The position numbers and the translations under genes are program-made. 5,929 nucleotides of DNA from Verrucomicrobiota bacterium. Lineage in GTDB: Bacteria > Verrucomicrobiota > Lentisphaeria > Victivallales > Victivallaceae. The stretch is from positions 1-5,929 of the forward strand of contig JAEWSS010000175.1 in assembly GCA_023459755.1 (NCBI GenBank), given 5' to 3'. Below, piece by piece: positions 1 through 5,693 of this stretch (the first letter of the stretch is position 1; each line of letters starts with the position of its first letter). Below the pieces are notes generated by a model. It did not search any database and was not told the DNA's origin. It saw only the letters and a program-made list of their open reading frames with translations.

Positions 1-426
1 GATGTTGACCATACGGGTCTGGCGTTCGAGTTCCGGGGTGATTTTGTATCTGTTGGCCTTCATGGTCTGGGCGTTGATCTGGCCGCCCTCCTCAACGTTG
101 TTGACCATCTGCTGTTGGAGGTTGCGACTGGACACCATCACGTTGATGTCATAGATCAACTGGTTGATAATCAGGAATTCCTGATAAGACGCACCCATGT
201 TTTGACGCCGGAGGTTGGCATCCATTTCGTCGCCGTTGGCATCCGGCGTGAAAGTGTTTGGCATGATGCATATTGTGGCGGTCGCCTTGTATATCTTCTT
301 TAGAACATATTTATTGAGTGCAAAAGTGATTGCTCCGAAAAGTATCGCGGTGAACAGAATAAGCCAGCAGTATTTGAGGAAAACCCCTAAAATGTATCGG
401 AAGTCAATGGTTCTTTGCTCGTTCAT
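1..426 (-). CDS. Wzz-type polysaccharide chain-length/export protein, N-terminal part (runs off the window)
   Basis: An open frame of 142 codons starts with ATG at 424-426 and stays open to position 1, so the C-terminus lies outside the window. It begins MNEQRTIDFRYILGVFLKYC. A hydrophobic segment follows at residues about 21-38 (WLILFTAILFGAITFAL), then IYKATATICI at about 45-54. A short cytoplasmic tail, one membrane helix and then a Y-x-A-x-x strand is the typical opening of Wzz/GumC/YveK proteins, which control chain length or export of surface polysaccharide from the inner membrane. Residues 82-110 (YQEFLIINQLI, then SSRNLQQQMV) resemble the helix after the Wzz strand. An AGGA ribosome site at 434-437 lies 7 nt before the start. 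A putative promoter sits at 480-507. Because the C-terminal half is missing, I cannot tell whether it carries a second membrane helix or a fused tyrosine-kinase domain. The gene is real with high confidence; the exact role is inferred. Confidence 0.82.
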   Translation of the reverse strand, partial: MNEQRTIDFRYILGVFLKYCWLILFTAILFGAITFALNKYVLKKIYKATATICIMPNTFTPDANGDEMDANLRRQNMGASYQEFLIINQLIYDINVMVSSRNLQQQMVNNVEEGGQINAQTMKANRYKITPELERQTRMVNI

Positions 427-479
427 CGTTTATTCCTGTTTTTATATTGAAAATAAATATTTTTGATTTCCATGCAGTT

Positions 480-507
480 ATAATAGCCTGAAAAATCTTT
501 TTTTCAA
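480..507 (-). promoter_or_regulatory. Putative sigma-70-type promoter for the Wzz-type gene
   Basis: On the minus strand, TTGAAA (502-507) and TATTAT (480-485) are separated by 16 bp; each matches 5 of 6 consensus bases. Transcription would start near 473, giving a leader of about 46 nt that includes the AGGA site. The region is AT-rich, so chance matches are possible. Confidence 0.45.
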
Positions 508-510
508 GCT
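485..510 (-). repeat. Inverted repeat (hairpin) between the lipoprotein and Wzz-type genes
   Basis: As minus-strand RNA, the arms at 500-510 and 485-495 pair over 11 bp (AGC, one U-G wobble, UG, then five A-U pairs) around an AAGA loop. As plus-strand RNA the wobble becomes a C-A mismatch, so the fold favours leftward transcripts. It lies 16 bp past the lipoprotein stop codon and could end that transcript. However, the U-run forms part of the stem instead of following it, so it is not a classic terminator. It overlaps the putative promoter of the next gene. Confidence 0.4.
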
Positions 511-526
511 GAATATAAAAAATACC

Positions 527-868
527 CTATTCGATATATTCTCCGGCCAGCCTCATTTGATTGTAAAAATCATTGCCCCAGCCGACAAGTTTTCCATTTT
601 TGAATACCAGCGGCATGCACTCATCCTCGGTCGCCAGTCCGTCGTACCATTTCGTGTCGATATAATAAAACCACAAGTTGGGTGAGCTGTATGCTTCGTC
701 GGCCAACGGTTGCCCCATCACGGAAATTACCTGCTCCTTGCTCATGCCCACCCGGAGATTTCTTGAGTTTTCCAAGTTTGTGGTGCGTTCGCGCCACTGG
801 CAGCCGCCGCATGAGAGCGTGACGGCCGCGACCGCCAGCAGGGGTAAAACAATATTTTTCAGCGTCAT
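527..868 (-). CDS. Small predicted lipoprotein with a DUF3192/BamE-SmpA-like domain
   Basis: This 113-residue protein starts MTLKNIVLPLLAVAAVTLSC. It has a lysine, a hydrophobic core and cysteines at 20 and 23, which fits a lipoprotein signal peptide. Neither Cys has an ideal lipobox: C20 follows T-L-S and C23 follows C-G-G. The mature part has NLRVGMSKEQVISVMGQP at 37-54, the usual opening of small BamE/SmpA-like lipoproteins. Later come YDGLATEDECMPLVF (75-89) and GKLVGWG (92-98), which I recognise as the DUF3192 pattern. Members are outer-membrane-linked or periplasmic, and most have no known function; BamE itself belongs to the outer-membrane assembly complex. A GGAG site at 875-878 lies 6 nt before the ATG. 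It is probably a single-gene transcript, with a hairpin just downstream. I do not claim it is BamE. Confidence 0.85.
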   Translation of the reverse strand: MTLKNIVLPLLAVAAVTLSCGGCQWRERTTNLENSRNLRVGMSKEQVISVMGQPLADEAYSSPNLWFYYIDTKWYDGLATEDECMPLVFKNGKLVGWGNDFYNQMRLAGEYIE

Positions 869-899
869 GATCGTCTCCGCAATGATTTGATTTTACAAA

Positions 900-927
900 A
901 ATATATCTCCGTCGTGGCCTTTTTCAA
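900..927 (-). promoter_or_regulatory. Putative sigma-70-type promoter for the lipoprotein gene
   Basis: Minus strand TTGAAA (922-927) and TATATT (900-905), 16 bp apart, each match 5 of 6 consensus bases. Transcription would start near 893, about 25 nt before the ATG and upstream of the GGAG ribosome site. Confidence 0.5.
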
Positions 928-936
928 GCATGCGGT

Positions 937-964
937 TTGATTTTTATGCAGAATATGGTATTTT
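937..964 (+). promoter_or_regulatory. Weak putative promoter for folB and the MATE gene
   Basis: TTGATT (937-942) and TATTTT (959-964) are 16 bp apart, each matching 4 of 6 consensus bases. The position suits folB: transcription would start near 971, just before the AGGAG ribosome site. The motif is weak in AT-rich DNA. It is back to back with the leftward lipoprotein promoter, so 869-987 would act as a divergent control region. Confidence 0.35.
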
Positions 965-987
965 ATTTAAACAAAAAGGAGCCTGTG

Positions 988-1341
988 ATGGATAAGATTA
1001 TTTTGCGTGGCTTGGAAGTCATGACCGTGATCGGAACCGCCGCCGCCGAACGGCTGGCGCCGCGCATGCTGATGTTGAATGTTGAACTGGCTGTCGATCT
1101 TGAGCCGGCCGGGAAGTCGGACGATCTGCGCGCCACGGTGGACTATGCCGCACTGGCCGCCGCGATCCGCAAACTCGGAATGGAAAATAAGTTTTTTCTG
1201 ATCGAAAAATTCGCGCATGAAACCGCGCTTCTTTGTCTGGACTTCGCCTCTTCGGCCAAATCCGTGACCGTCCGGGTGGAAAAAGACGGGTGCGTGAACG
1301 GGTTGTCCGCGGCCGCGGTTGAAGTCCGCCGGGAAAGATGA
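988..1341 (+). CDS. folB: Dihydroneopterin aldolase family protein (FolB)
   Basis: This 117-residue protein would split 7,8-dihydroneopterin into 6-hydroxymethyl-7,8-dihydropterin and glycolaldehyde in cytoplasmic folate synthesis. The length is normal for FolB, which forms ring-shaped oligomers. It opens with MDKIILRGLEVMTVIGTAAAE, like FolB proteins (an I-x-L...IG start). The residues expected at the pterin site are visible: E21, Y53 (in VDYAAL), E73 (in LIEKFAHE) and K99 (in VEKDG), matching the Glu, Tyr, Glu and Lys of characterised enzymes. I chose the ATG at 988 because AGGAG at 977-981 lies 6 nt upstream; an in-frame TTG at 937 would only add AT-rich leader sequence. The MATE gene begins 12 nt after the stop, so the two are probably co-transcribed. 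No other folate gene is nearby. Some FolB relatives act in other pterin pathways, so the substrate is inferred. Confidence 0.9.
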   Translation: MDKIILRGLEVMTVIGTAAAERLAPRMLMLNVELAVDLEPAGKSDDLRATVDYAALAAAIRKLGMENKFFLIEKFAHETALLCLDFASSAKSVTVRVEKDGCVNGLSAAAVEVRRER

Positions 1342-1353
1342 TCCGGAACTTCA

Positions 1354-2718
1354 ATGAGTGGTAAAAATTTTTATACCGGCGGCTCCATCATTCGGACGCT
1401 GCTGACCTCGTCCGTGGCCATGCTGCCCGGAACCGTCGCCATCACCGGATATAACCTGACCGATGCCTATTTCGTGTCCAGACTCGGAACCCTGCCGCTG
1501 GCGGCAATGGGCTACACCTTTCCGGTGATTGTACTGGTCAACTGCCTGTATCGCGGAATCGGTGTCGGCATGAGTGCCGGGTGCGCTCATGCACTGGGCG
1601 GCAGAAAACATTCCAAAGCGGCGAAGATCGTCTCTTCCGGAATGGTGCTTCTTGCAATTTTTGCCGCAGTTCTTGCAATCGCCGGAATGTCCACGATCGA
1701 ATGGACGTTCACCAGATATCACGCCGCTCCGGAGGCGATGCCGTTTATCCGCGATTATATGAGTATCTGGTATATCGGCAGTTTTACCATCGCCATGTGC
1801 ATGGCCGGCAATGACATATTGATAACCGCCGGCGACACCCGCTGGGCCGGTGCGGTGATGTTTGGAGGCATGTTGCTGAATATTCCTCTTAACTGGCTGT
1901 TCATAAACAAAATGGGAATGGGAATGCGCGGCGCGGCGATAGCAACGATCATCGCACAATTTTTGGCCGCCTGTGTGGTGTTGGTCCGGCTTGGCTGGCA
2001 TCACCGGCTGCTGACCGGCTGTATCTGCCGGGTCAAGCGGCTTCTGCATGTTTGGCGGGCGATACTGCGGATTTCACTGCCCAGCATCGCCGGAATGTTG
2101 ATGTTTCCTCTCGGAATCGGCGTAACGACCTACGTTACCAATCTGTTCGGCGCGGTGGCGGTGGCCGGGGCGAGCGCGGCGATGCGGATTGAGACGGCGG
2201 CGTTCATTTTTCCGATGTCGTTCGGCATGACGCTGATGCCGATGGTTGGTCAGAATTTCGGCGCCCGACTTTATGACCGCATTGACGAATGCCGTCGCAT
2301 TGCCAACCGGATCGTGTTTTACTTCGGGCTGGCAATGGCGGTGCTGCTTCTGTTTATTGCGCCGTGGCTGACCGGCTTTTTTACCGACGATCCGGAGGTC
2401 GCCGCCGTGATGACGCTTTATCTGCGGATCGTGCCGTGGGGATTCGGTCTGATCGAAATCCACCGTTACAGCACCTTTTTCTTCACCGGGTGCAACCGGC
2501 CGAATGCGGCGGCGGTGCTCAACTTTTTCCGGATTGGCGTACTGCTGGTGCCGCTCTCGCTGCTGGCCGGACAGCTGGGCAGTTTGGCGCTGTTGTTCGG
2601 CGCGCGACTGGTTTCCGACACGGTGGCCGGTGCGGTCGGCTGGATTTTTATGACAAGGCTGACCAAAGGTCTGTCAACGCGGAAGTCTTCTGGCAAAGTA
2701 GTGAACCGAGTCGCCTGA
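1354..2718 (+). CDS. MATE family efflux transporter
   Basis: This 454-residue, strongly hydrophobic protein is the usual MATE length and would form 12 membrane helices in two bundles of six. The opening P25...NLTDAYFVSRLGTLPLAAMGY (34-54) is the MATE helix-1 pattern, with D37 where NorM/PfMATE enzymes carry a functionally important acidic residue. Similar G-rich helices recur in the second half (SIAGMLMFPLGIG, then FPMSFGMTLMPMVGQNFGA). MATE proteins export drugs, dyes or metabolites in exchange for Na+ or H+; the substrate cannot be read from sequence. The ribosome site is poor (GGAA at 1345-1348, 5 nt before ATG). With folB ending 12 nt upstream, translational coupling is likely. The last 45 bp overlap the 3' end of hydE on the other strand. 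No terminator is visible between them. Confidence 0.93.
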   Translation: MSGKNFYTGGSIIRTLLTSSVAMLPGTVAITGYNLTDAYFVSRLGTLPLAAMGYTFPVIVLVNCLYRGIGVGMSAGCAHALGGRKHSKAAKIVSSGMVLLAIFAAVLAIAGMSTIEWTFTRYHAAPEAMPFIRDYMSIWYIGSFTIAMCMAGNDILITAGDTRWAGAVMFGGMLLNIPLNWLFINKMGMGMRGAAIATIIAQFLAACVVLVRLGWHHRLLTGCICRVKRLLHVWRAILRISLPSIAGMLMFPLGIGVTTYVTNLFGAVAVAGASAAMRIETAAFIFPMSFGMTLMPMVGQNFGARLYDRIDECRRIANRIVFYFGLAMAVLLLFIAPWLTGFFTDDPEVAAVMTLYLRIVPWGFGLIEIHRYSTFFFTGCNRPNAAAVLNFFRIGVLLVPLSLLAGQLGSLALLFGARLVSDTVAGAVGWIFMTRLTKGLSTRKSSGKVVNRVA

Positions 2719-3759
2719 TTCGCCCCAGTTGACCTGTTCTCCGGCGGCGGTGATGCTGGAGATCAGGAGGTCGTTGTCGGCGTCCGGTTTATTGACGTAG
2801 AGATTGTAATTTTTGCGGTGTCCGGCATCGGTGATGTTGGGCATGATGACATTGGCGCCGGCCAGCAGACCGGCTTCGCGTCCGCCCGGCGCCAGCGCCT
2901 GAAGCGCGGTGGTGCTGGCGATATTGACATCGTGCAGATAGAGCCGGGTGACGGCAATCATTTTCAACCCGGCGGTCAACTGTTTTTCGCGGTACTCCGG
3001 AGTGAATTTCACGTTGCGGCCGAGCGGCGTGTCCGGGTGTGGAAGATACGGTCCCATGCCGATCATGTCCAAGTCCGCCGACCTGAAAAATCGGATGTCG
3101 TGAACCAGCTGGGTCACGGTCTGACCTGGAAGCCCCACCATGACTCCGGACCCGACCTGATAATCAAGTTCGCGCAGCACTCCAAGACAGCGGCGGCGGC
3201 GGCGGTAGCTGTGGTCGGCCGGGTGAAGCTGCTTATAGAATGCTTCGGTTGACGACTCGATCCGGAGCAGGTAGCGTCTGGCTCCGGCCGCTCGCCAGCG
3301 GCGGAAAACTTCTCTGGTCTGTTCTCCGAGCGACAGCGTCACCCCCAGTCTGCCGTCTGAAAGTTTCATGATCCGGCGCAGCGCCTCCTCCACAAATTCG
3401 GTGCGTGCCTCCGACTCGATTTCGCCGGCCTGAAGCACAACCGACCCGTAGTTGTTCAAGAATGCGGTGCGCGCCATTTCTTCGATTTCATCGAGTGAAA
3501 GCTGGAAGCGCTCCACGCTTTTGTTGCCGCGGCGGATGCCGCAGTAGTAGCAGTTTTTGGCGCAGACGTTGCCCATTTCGATCAGTCCGCGCAGACTGAC
3601 CAGATTGCCGGTGTGCCGCAGTTTGACTTCATAGGCGGCGGCGTAAAGCTCCGCCAGCGCCGCCTTGTCGTCGATCGACAACAGGAACGCGAGTTCGGAC
3701 GGCCGCAGCGCGTAAGGCTCCGCCATCCCTTTCCGTAATATTTGGTCGAACTGCATCAT
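2674..3759 (-). CDS. hydE: [FeFe]-hydrogenase maturation radical SAM protein HydE
   Basis: HydE is a cytoplasmic radical-SAM enzyme that processes the iron-CO-cyanide precursor made by HydG during assembly of the hydrogenase H-cluster. From ATG 3759 the protein has 361 residues, close to Thermotoga HydE. Cysteines 66, 70 and 73 (CAKNCYYCG) form the SAM-binding [4Fe-4S] motif. Family stretches follow in order: VSLRGLIEMGN, VVLQAGEIES, TLSLGEQT, RYLLRIES, QVGSGVMVGLPGQT, DMIGMGPYLPHPDTPLG, TTALQALAPGGRE and GANVIMPN. Together these separate HydE from BioB, and PylB is less likely. The C-terminus lacks the three cysteines that hold an extra cluster in Thermotoga HydE; that cluster is known to be non-conserved and dispensable. 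The start is uncertain: a GTG at 3777 adds 6 residues and an ATG at 3756 removes one; AGGTG at 3774-3778 is a distant ribosome site for 3759. No hydF, hydG or hydrogenase gene lies nearby. Its 3' end overlaps the MATE gene. Confidence 0.92.
   Translation of the reverse strand: MMQFDQILRKGMAEPYALRPSELAFLLSIDDKAALAELYAAAYEVKLRHTGNLVSLRGLIEMGNVCAKNCYYCGIRRGNKSVERFQLSLDEIEEMARTAFLNNYGSVVLQAGEIESEARTEFVEEALRRIMKLSDGRLGVTLSLGEQTREVFRRWRAAGARRYLLRIESSTEAFYKQLHPADHSYRRRRRCLGVLRELDYQVGSGVMVGLPGQTVTQLVHDIRFFRSADLDMIGMGPYLPHPDTPLGRNVKFTPEYREKQLTAGLKMIAVTRLYLHDVNIASTTALQALAPGGREAGLLAGANVIMPNITDAGHRKNYNLYVNKPDADNDLLISSITAAGEQVNWGESGDSVHYFARRLPR
3190..3204 (-). repeat. (CGC)5 triplet run inside hydE
   Basis: Five consecutive CGC codons encode five arginines, between the HPADHSY segment and CLGVLREL. 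The HydE family normally has only a few basic residues here, so the run looks like a local triplet expansion that keeps the frame. Confidence 0.8.
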
Positions 3760-3785
3760 GATGGCATTAATGTACACCTGTCGGC

Positions 3786-3813
3786 TTGAAAATCCAGCGC
3801 GGCGGTGTAATTT
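3786..3813 (+). promoter_or_regulatory. Possible promoter for the bioB-like gene, giving a near-leaderless mRNA
   Basis: TTGAAA (3786-3791, 5 of 6 bases) is followed after 16 bp by a poor TAATTT (3808-3813); an alternative TGTAAT (3806-3811) matches 5 of 6 but at 14 bp. Either would start transcription around 3818-3821, within a few bases of the ATG at 3823. This agrees with the lack of a ribosome site there. The -10 choice is uncertain. Confidence 0.33.
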
Positions 3814-3822
3814 AAATATACC

Positions 3823-4806
3823 ATGAAAATAAATAAAAATATTGAGAATGCCTACAAGGTGCTGGACGGCGGCGCCCTGACAATGCCGGAGGCCCTGGCG
3901 CTTACCGGAATTGAGGGCGGCGACGTGCTCGATTTAGTGTCGCTGGCCAATAAGGTTCGGGTCAAGTTCGCTCCGAAGTTCATTGCGTGCAGCATCATCA
4001 ACGCCAAGAGCGGCGTGTGCAATCAGAACTGCCGTTTCTGCGCCCAGGGCGGCGCCCATCATACCGGAATCGACGCCTACGGGCTGTTGTCCGCCGGTGA
4101 CGTGCTGACGGCGGCGCGCGAAGTGTACGCACACGGCGTTCGCAGTTACGGTATCGTCACCAGCGGGTTCGGTTATTTGACCCCGACGCCGGAATTTCTG
4201 AATATTCTGTCGATTATGGACGCGCTCCACGCCGAAATGCCGGACTTGAAACTCTGCATTTCGATCGGCATTCTTTCGGAAGAGACCGCGAAAATGCTTT
4301 GCGACCACCACATGTGGCGCTATAATATGAATTTGCAGACCAACCCGGAACGTTATTCCGAGCTTATTACGCCGACGCATTCGATCGAGGACAAAATACA
4401 GACCGTCAAATATCTCCAGAAATACGGCGCCACAATCTGCTGCGGCGGGATTCTTGGTCTGGGCGAAAGCTGGGAGGACCGGGTGAAAATGGCCTTTGCG
4501 GTGCGCGATTTGAATGTGGACGGAATCCCCTTGAATGTGCTGCTGCCGATCAAGGGTACGCCGCTGGAAAATCTGCCGGTGATGCGTCCGGTTGATGTGG
4601 CGAAGTCGTTTGCGATATTCCGGCTGGTCAATCCGTCGAAGCAGATCAAGTTTGCCGCCGGCCGCGAGACCACGATGAAGGATTTTCAGGGGCTGTTGAT
4701 GCTCTCGGGAATGAACAGCATCATTACCGGAGGGTATCTTACAACCCGCGGGCGTTCGGTGGAAGAGGACGTCGTGTTCATCGAGCGTTTGGGCGACTTT
4801 GCCTGA
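3823..4806 (+). CDS. bioB: Biotin synthase-like radical SAM protein with altered auxiliary-cluster ligands
   Basis: This 327-residue protein matches BioB along its length. BioB inserts sulfur into dethiobiotin to make biotin, using radicals from SAM. C66, C70 and C73 (CNQNCRFCAQ) form the radical-SAM cluster site, within SIINAKSG...AHHTG. Other BioB landmarks are YNMNLQTNPERY (167-178, with N168 and N170 matching E. coli N151 and N153), ICCGGILGLGES (205-216), N238 (E. coli N222), IKGTPL (243-248) and AAGRE (278-282). Of the four E. coli [2Fe-2S] ligands, C128 is C145 and C188 is C206. C97 is replaced by G110 (YGIVTSG) and R260 by K276 (IKFAAGRE). C56 is an extra cysteine beside the core. The VTSG and C-S-I-x-N-A-x-S-G features recall the BioB class of anaerobes that I remember as 'type II', reported to use a different auxiliary cluster. 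The start has no ribosome site, but the N-terminus (AYKVLDGGALTMPEALAL) looks like BioB. A methyltransferase gene follows after 38 bp. A related activity on another substrate is possible. Confidence 0.85.
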   Translation: MKINKNIENAYKVLDGGALTMPEALALTGIEGGDVLDLVSLANKVRVKFAPKFIACSIINAKSGVCNQNCRFCAQGGAHHTGIDAYGLLSAGDVLTAAREVYAHGVRSYGIVTSGFGYLTPTPEFLNILSIMDALHAEMPDLKLCISIGILSEETAKMLCDHHMWRYNMNLQTNPERYSELITPTHSIEDKIQTVKYLQKYGATICCGGILGLGESWEDRVKMAFAVRDLNVDGIPLNVLLPIKGTPLENLPVMRPVDVAKSFAIFRLVNPSKQIKFAAGRETTMKDFQGLLMLSGMNSIITGGYLTTRGRSVEEDVVFIERLGDFA

Positions 4807-4844
4807 GAATAAATATCCGCCCGCAAGTCGGGACGGGGAACCGG

Positions 4845-5588
4845 ATGGAAAGACCGGGTATGGACTATTCTGAAAAAAGTTCAATTCAACAAATCCGGGA
4901 AAAATTCGACCGCAGCGTGGAAAAGTACAGCGATCTCGACGCGGCGCAGAAGACGCTCCCAGACGCCGCGTTGGCTATGGAACTTATCACCGAGGCGGCG
5001 CACCGGATGACGCCGGAGGCCGTCAATGTGCTTGACGTTGGTTGCGGCGCCGGAAATAACACGTTGATGTTCATTCGGATGCATCAAGGCAGGCTGAATT
5101 GCGACCTGTTGGACTTGAGCAAAAATATGCTTGAAAGGGCGCAGCAGCGGGTTGCCGCCGCGTCTCCGGGCGGGACGATTCGCACAATGCAGGGCGATTT
5201 TCGCGTCGCACCGTTGGATAGCGATCATTATGATGTGGTTTTTGCCGCCGCCGTGCTTCATCATCTGCGCGATGATGCGGACTGGCGCAGTGCGTTCAGG
5301 AAACTTTATTCAATAATCGCGCCGGGCGGCGGCTTGTGGATAACCGACCTGATCTGTCATGACAGTCCCGAAGTGGAGGCGATGATGCGCCGCCGTTACG
5401 CGGATTATCTGGTCGCCGCCGGAGGAGCCGGGTTGCGCGATTGGACGTTTGAGACCCAGCGGGTTGAAGATACGCCGCGTTCACTGAACTGGCAGCTGGA
5501 ACTGCTCCGTGAGGTCGGGTTCGGGCAGATTGAAATACTGCATAAGACTTCATGTTTCGCCGCGTTCGGCGGAATCAAACCGCGCTGA
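4845..5588 (+). CDS. Class I SAM-dependent methyltransferase, substrate unknown
   Basis: This 247-residue cytoplasmic protein has the Rossmann-type methyltransferase core. Motif I is VLDVGCGAG (62-70). The acidic residue that binds the SAM ribose is D90 (LLDLSKNML), and MQGDF (115-119) supplies the adenine-side Asp. YDVVFAAAVLHHLRDD (129-144) and the GGGLWITD strand follow. The N-terminal IREKFDRSVEKYS and the C-terminal LLREVGFGQIEILHKTSCFAAFGG resemble CmoA/UbiE-like enzymes, but I see no substrate-defining motif. GGGGA (4835-4839) lies 5 nt before the ATG; a second in-frame ATG at 4860 would remove five residues and is possible. It starts 38 bp after the bioB-like gene with no terminator between, so co-transcription is likely. 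That position and its size invite comparison with BioC, the biotin-pathway methyltransferase, but the sequence does not favour BioC. A strong terminator follows. Confidence 0.88.
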   Translation: MERPGMDYSEKSSIQQIREKFDRSVEKYSDLDAAQKTLPDAALAMELITEAAHRMTPEAVNVLDVGCGAGNNTLMFIRMHQGRLNCDLLDLSKNMLERAQQRVAAASPGGTIRTMQGDFRVAPLDSDHYDVVFAAAVLHHLRDDADWRSAFRKLYSIIAPGGGLWITDLICHDSPEVEAMMRRRYADYLVAAGGAGLRDWTFETQRVEDTPRSLNWQLELLREVGFGQIEILHKTSCFAAFGGIKPR

Positions 5589-5635
5589 CCGCCGGCCGTC
5601 ACGGTGGCGGCACGATCAACTTCCGCCGGATCGTT

Positions 5636-5673
5636 GCCGGGATGCGCGGCCGGGATGCACGGCCGGTGCGCCG
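5636..5673 (+). repeat. 13-bp tandem repeat with hairpin potential
   Basis: Two near-identical units, GCCGGGATGCGCG (5636-5648) and GCCGGGATGCACG (5649-5661), are followed by a decayed third (GCCGGTGCGCCG, 5662-5673). Part of the same stretch (5644-5671) can fold: GCGC and GGCCG-type arms pair around GGATGCA with a small bulge. It lies between the methyltransferase stop and the terminator; function unknown. The rest of the 5589-5693 spacer is GC-rich and shows no credible gene. Confidence 0.7.
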
Positions 5674-5693
5674 CAATGAATCAAGTGCCGGTA

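Noticed and set aside
115..466. Two plus-strand open frames at the left end (62 and 83 codons)
   Set aside because: They oppose the Wzz-type coding frame, which has a ribosome site, a membrane helix and a family-like sequence; these frames have none.
937..987. An upstream TTG start for folB
   Set aside because: The 17 added residues come from AT-rich promoter-like DNA and do not fit FolB, while the ATG at 988 has a well-placed AGGAG.
1351..2463. Long minus-strand open frames (232 and 129 codons) opposite the MATE gene
   Set aside because: Their composition (many His, Gly, Gln and Arg) is that of antisense shadows, while the plus strand encodes a complete membrane transporter.
2289..2732. 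A 147-codon plus-strand frame inside the MATE gene
   Set aside because: It overlaps the true MATE frame, has no ribosome site or domain, and is explained by high GC at third positions.
3934..4884. A 316-codon open frame on the minus strand, opposite the bioB-like gene
   Set aside because: It is antisense to a clear BioB homolog, is rich in His, Arg and Gln as expected for a mirror frame of GC-rich coding DNA, and shows no recognisable domain.
4845..5588. Naming the methyltransferase bioC
   Set aside because: Position and size are suggestive, but the motifs are generic class I and the C-terminus looks more like CmoA/UbiE-type enzymes; gene order alone is not enough.
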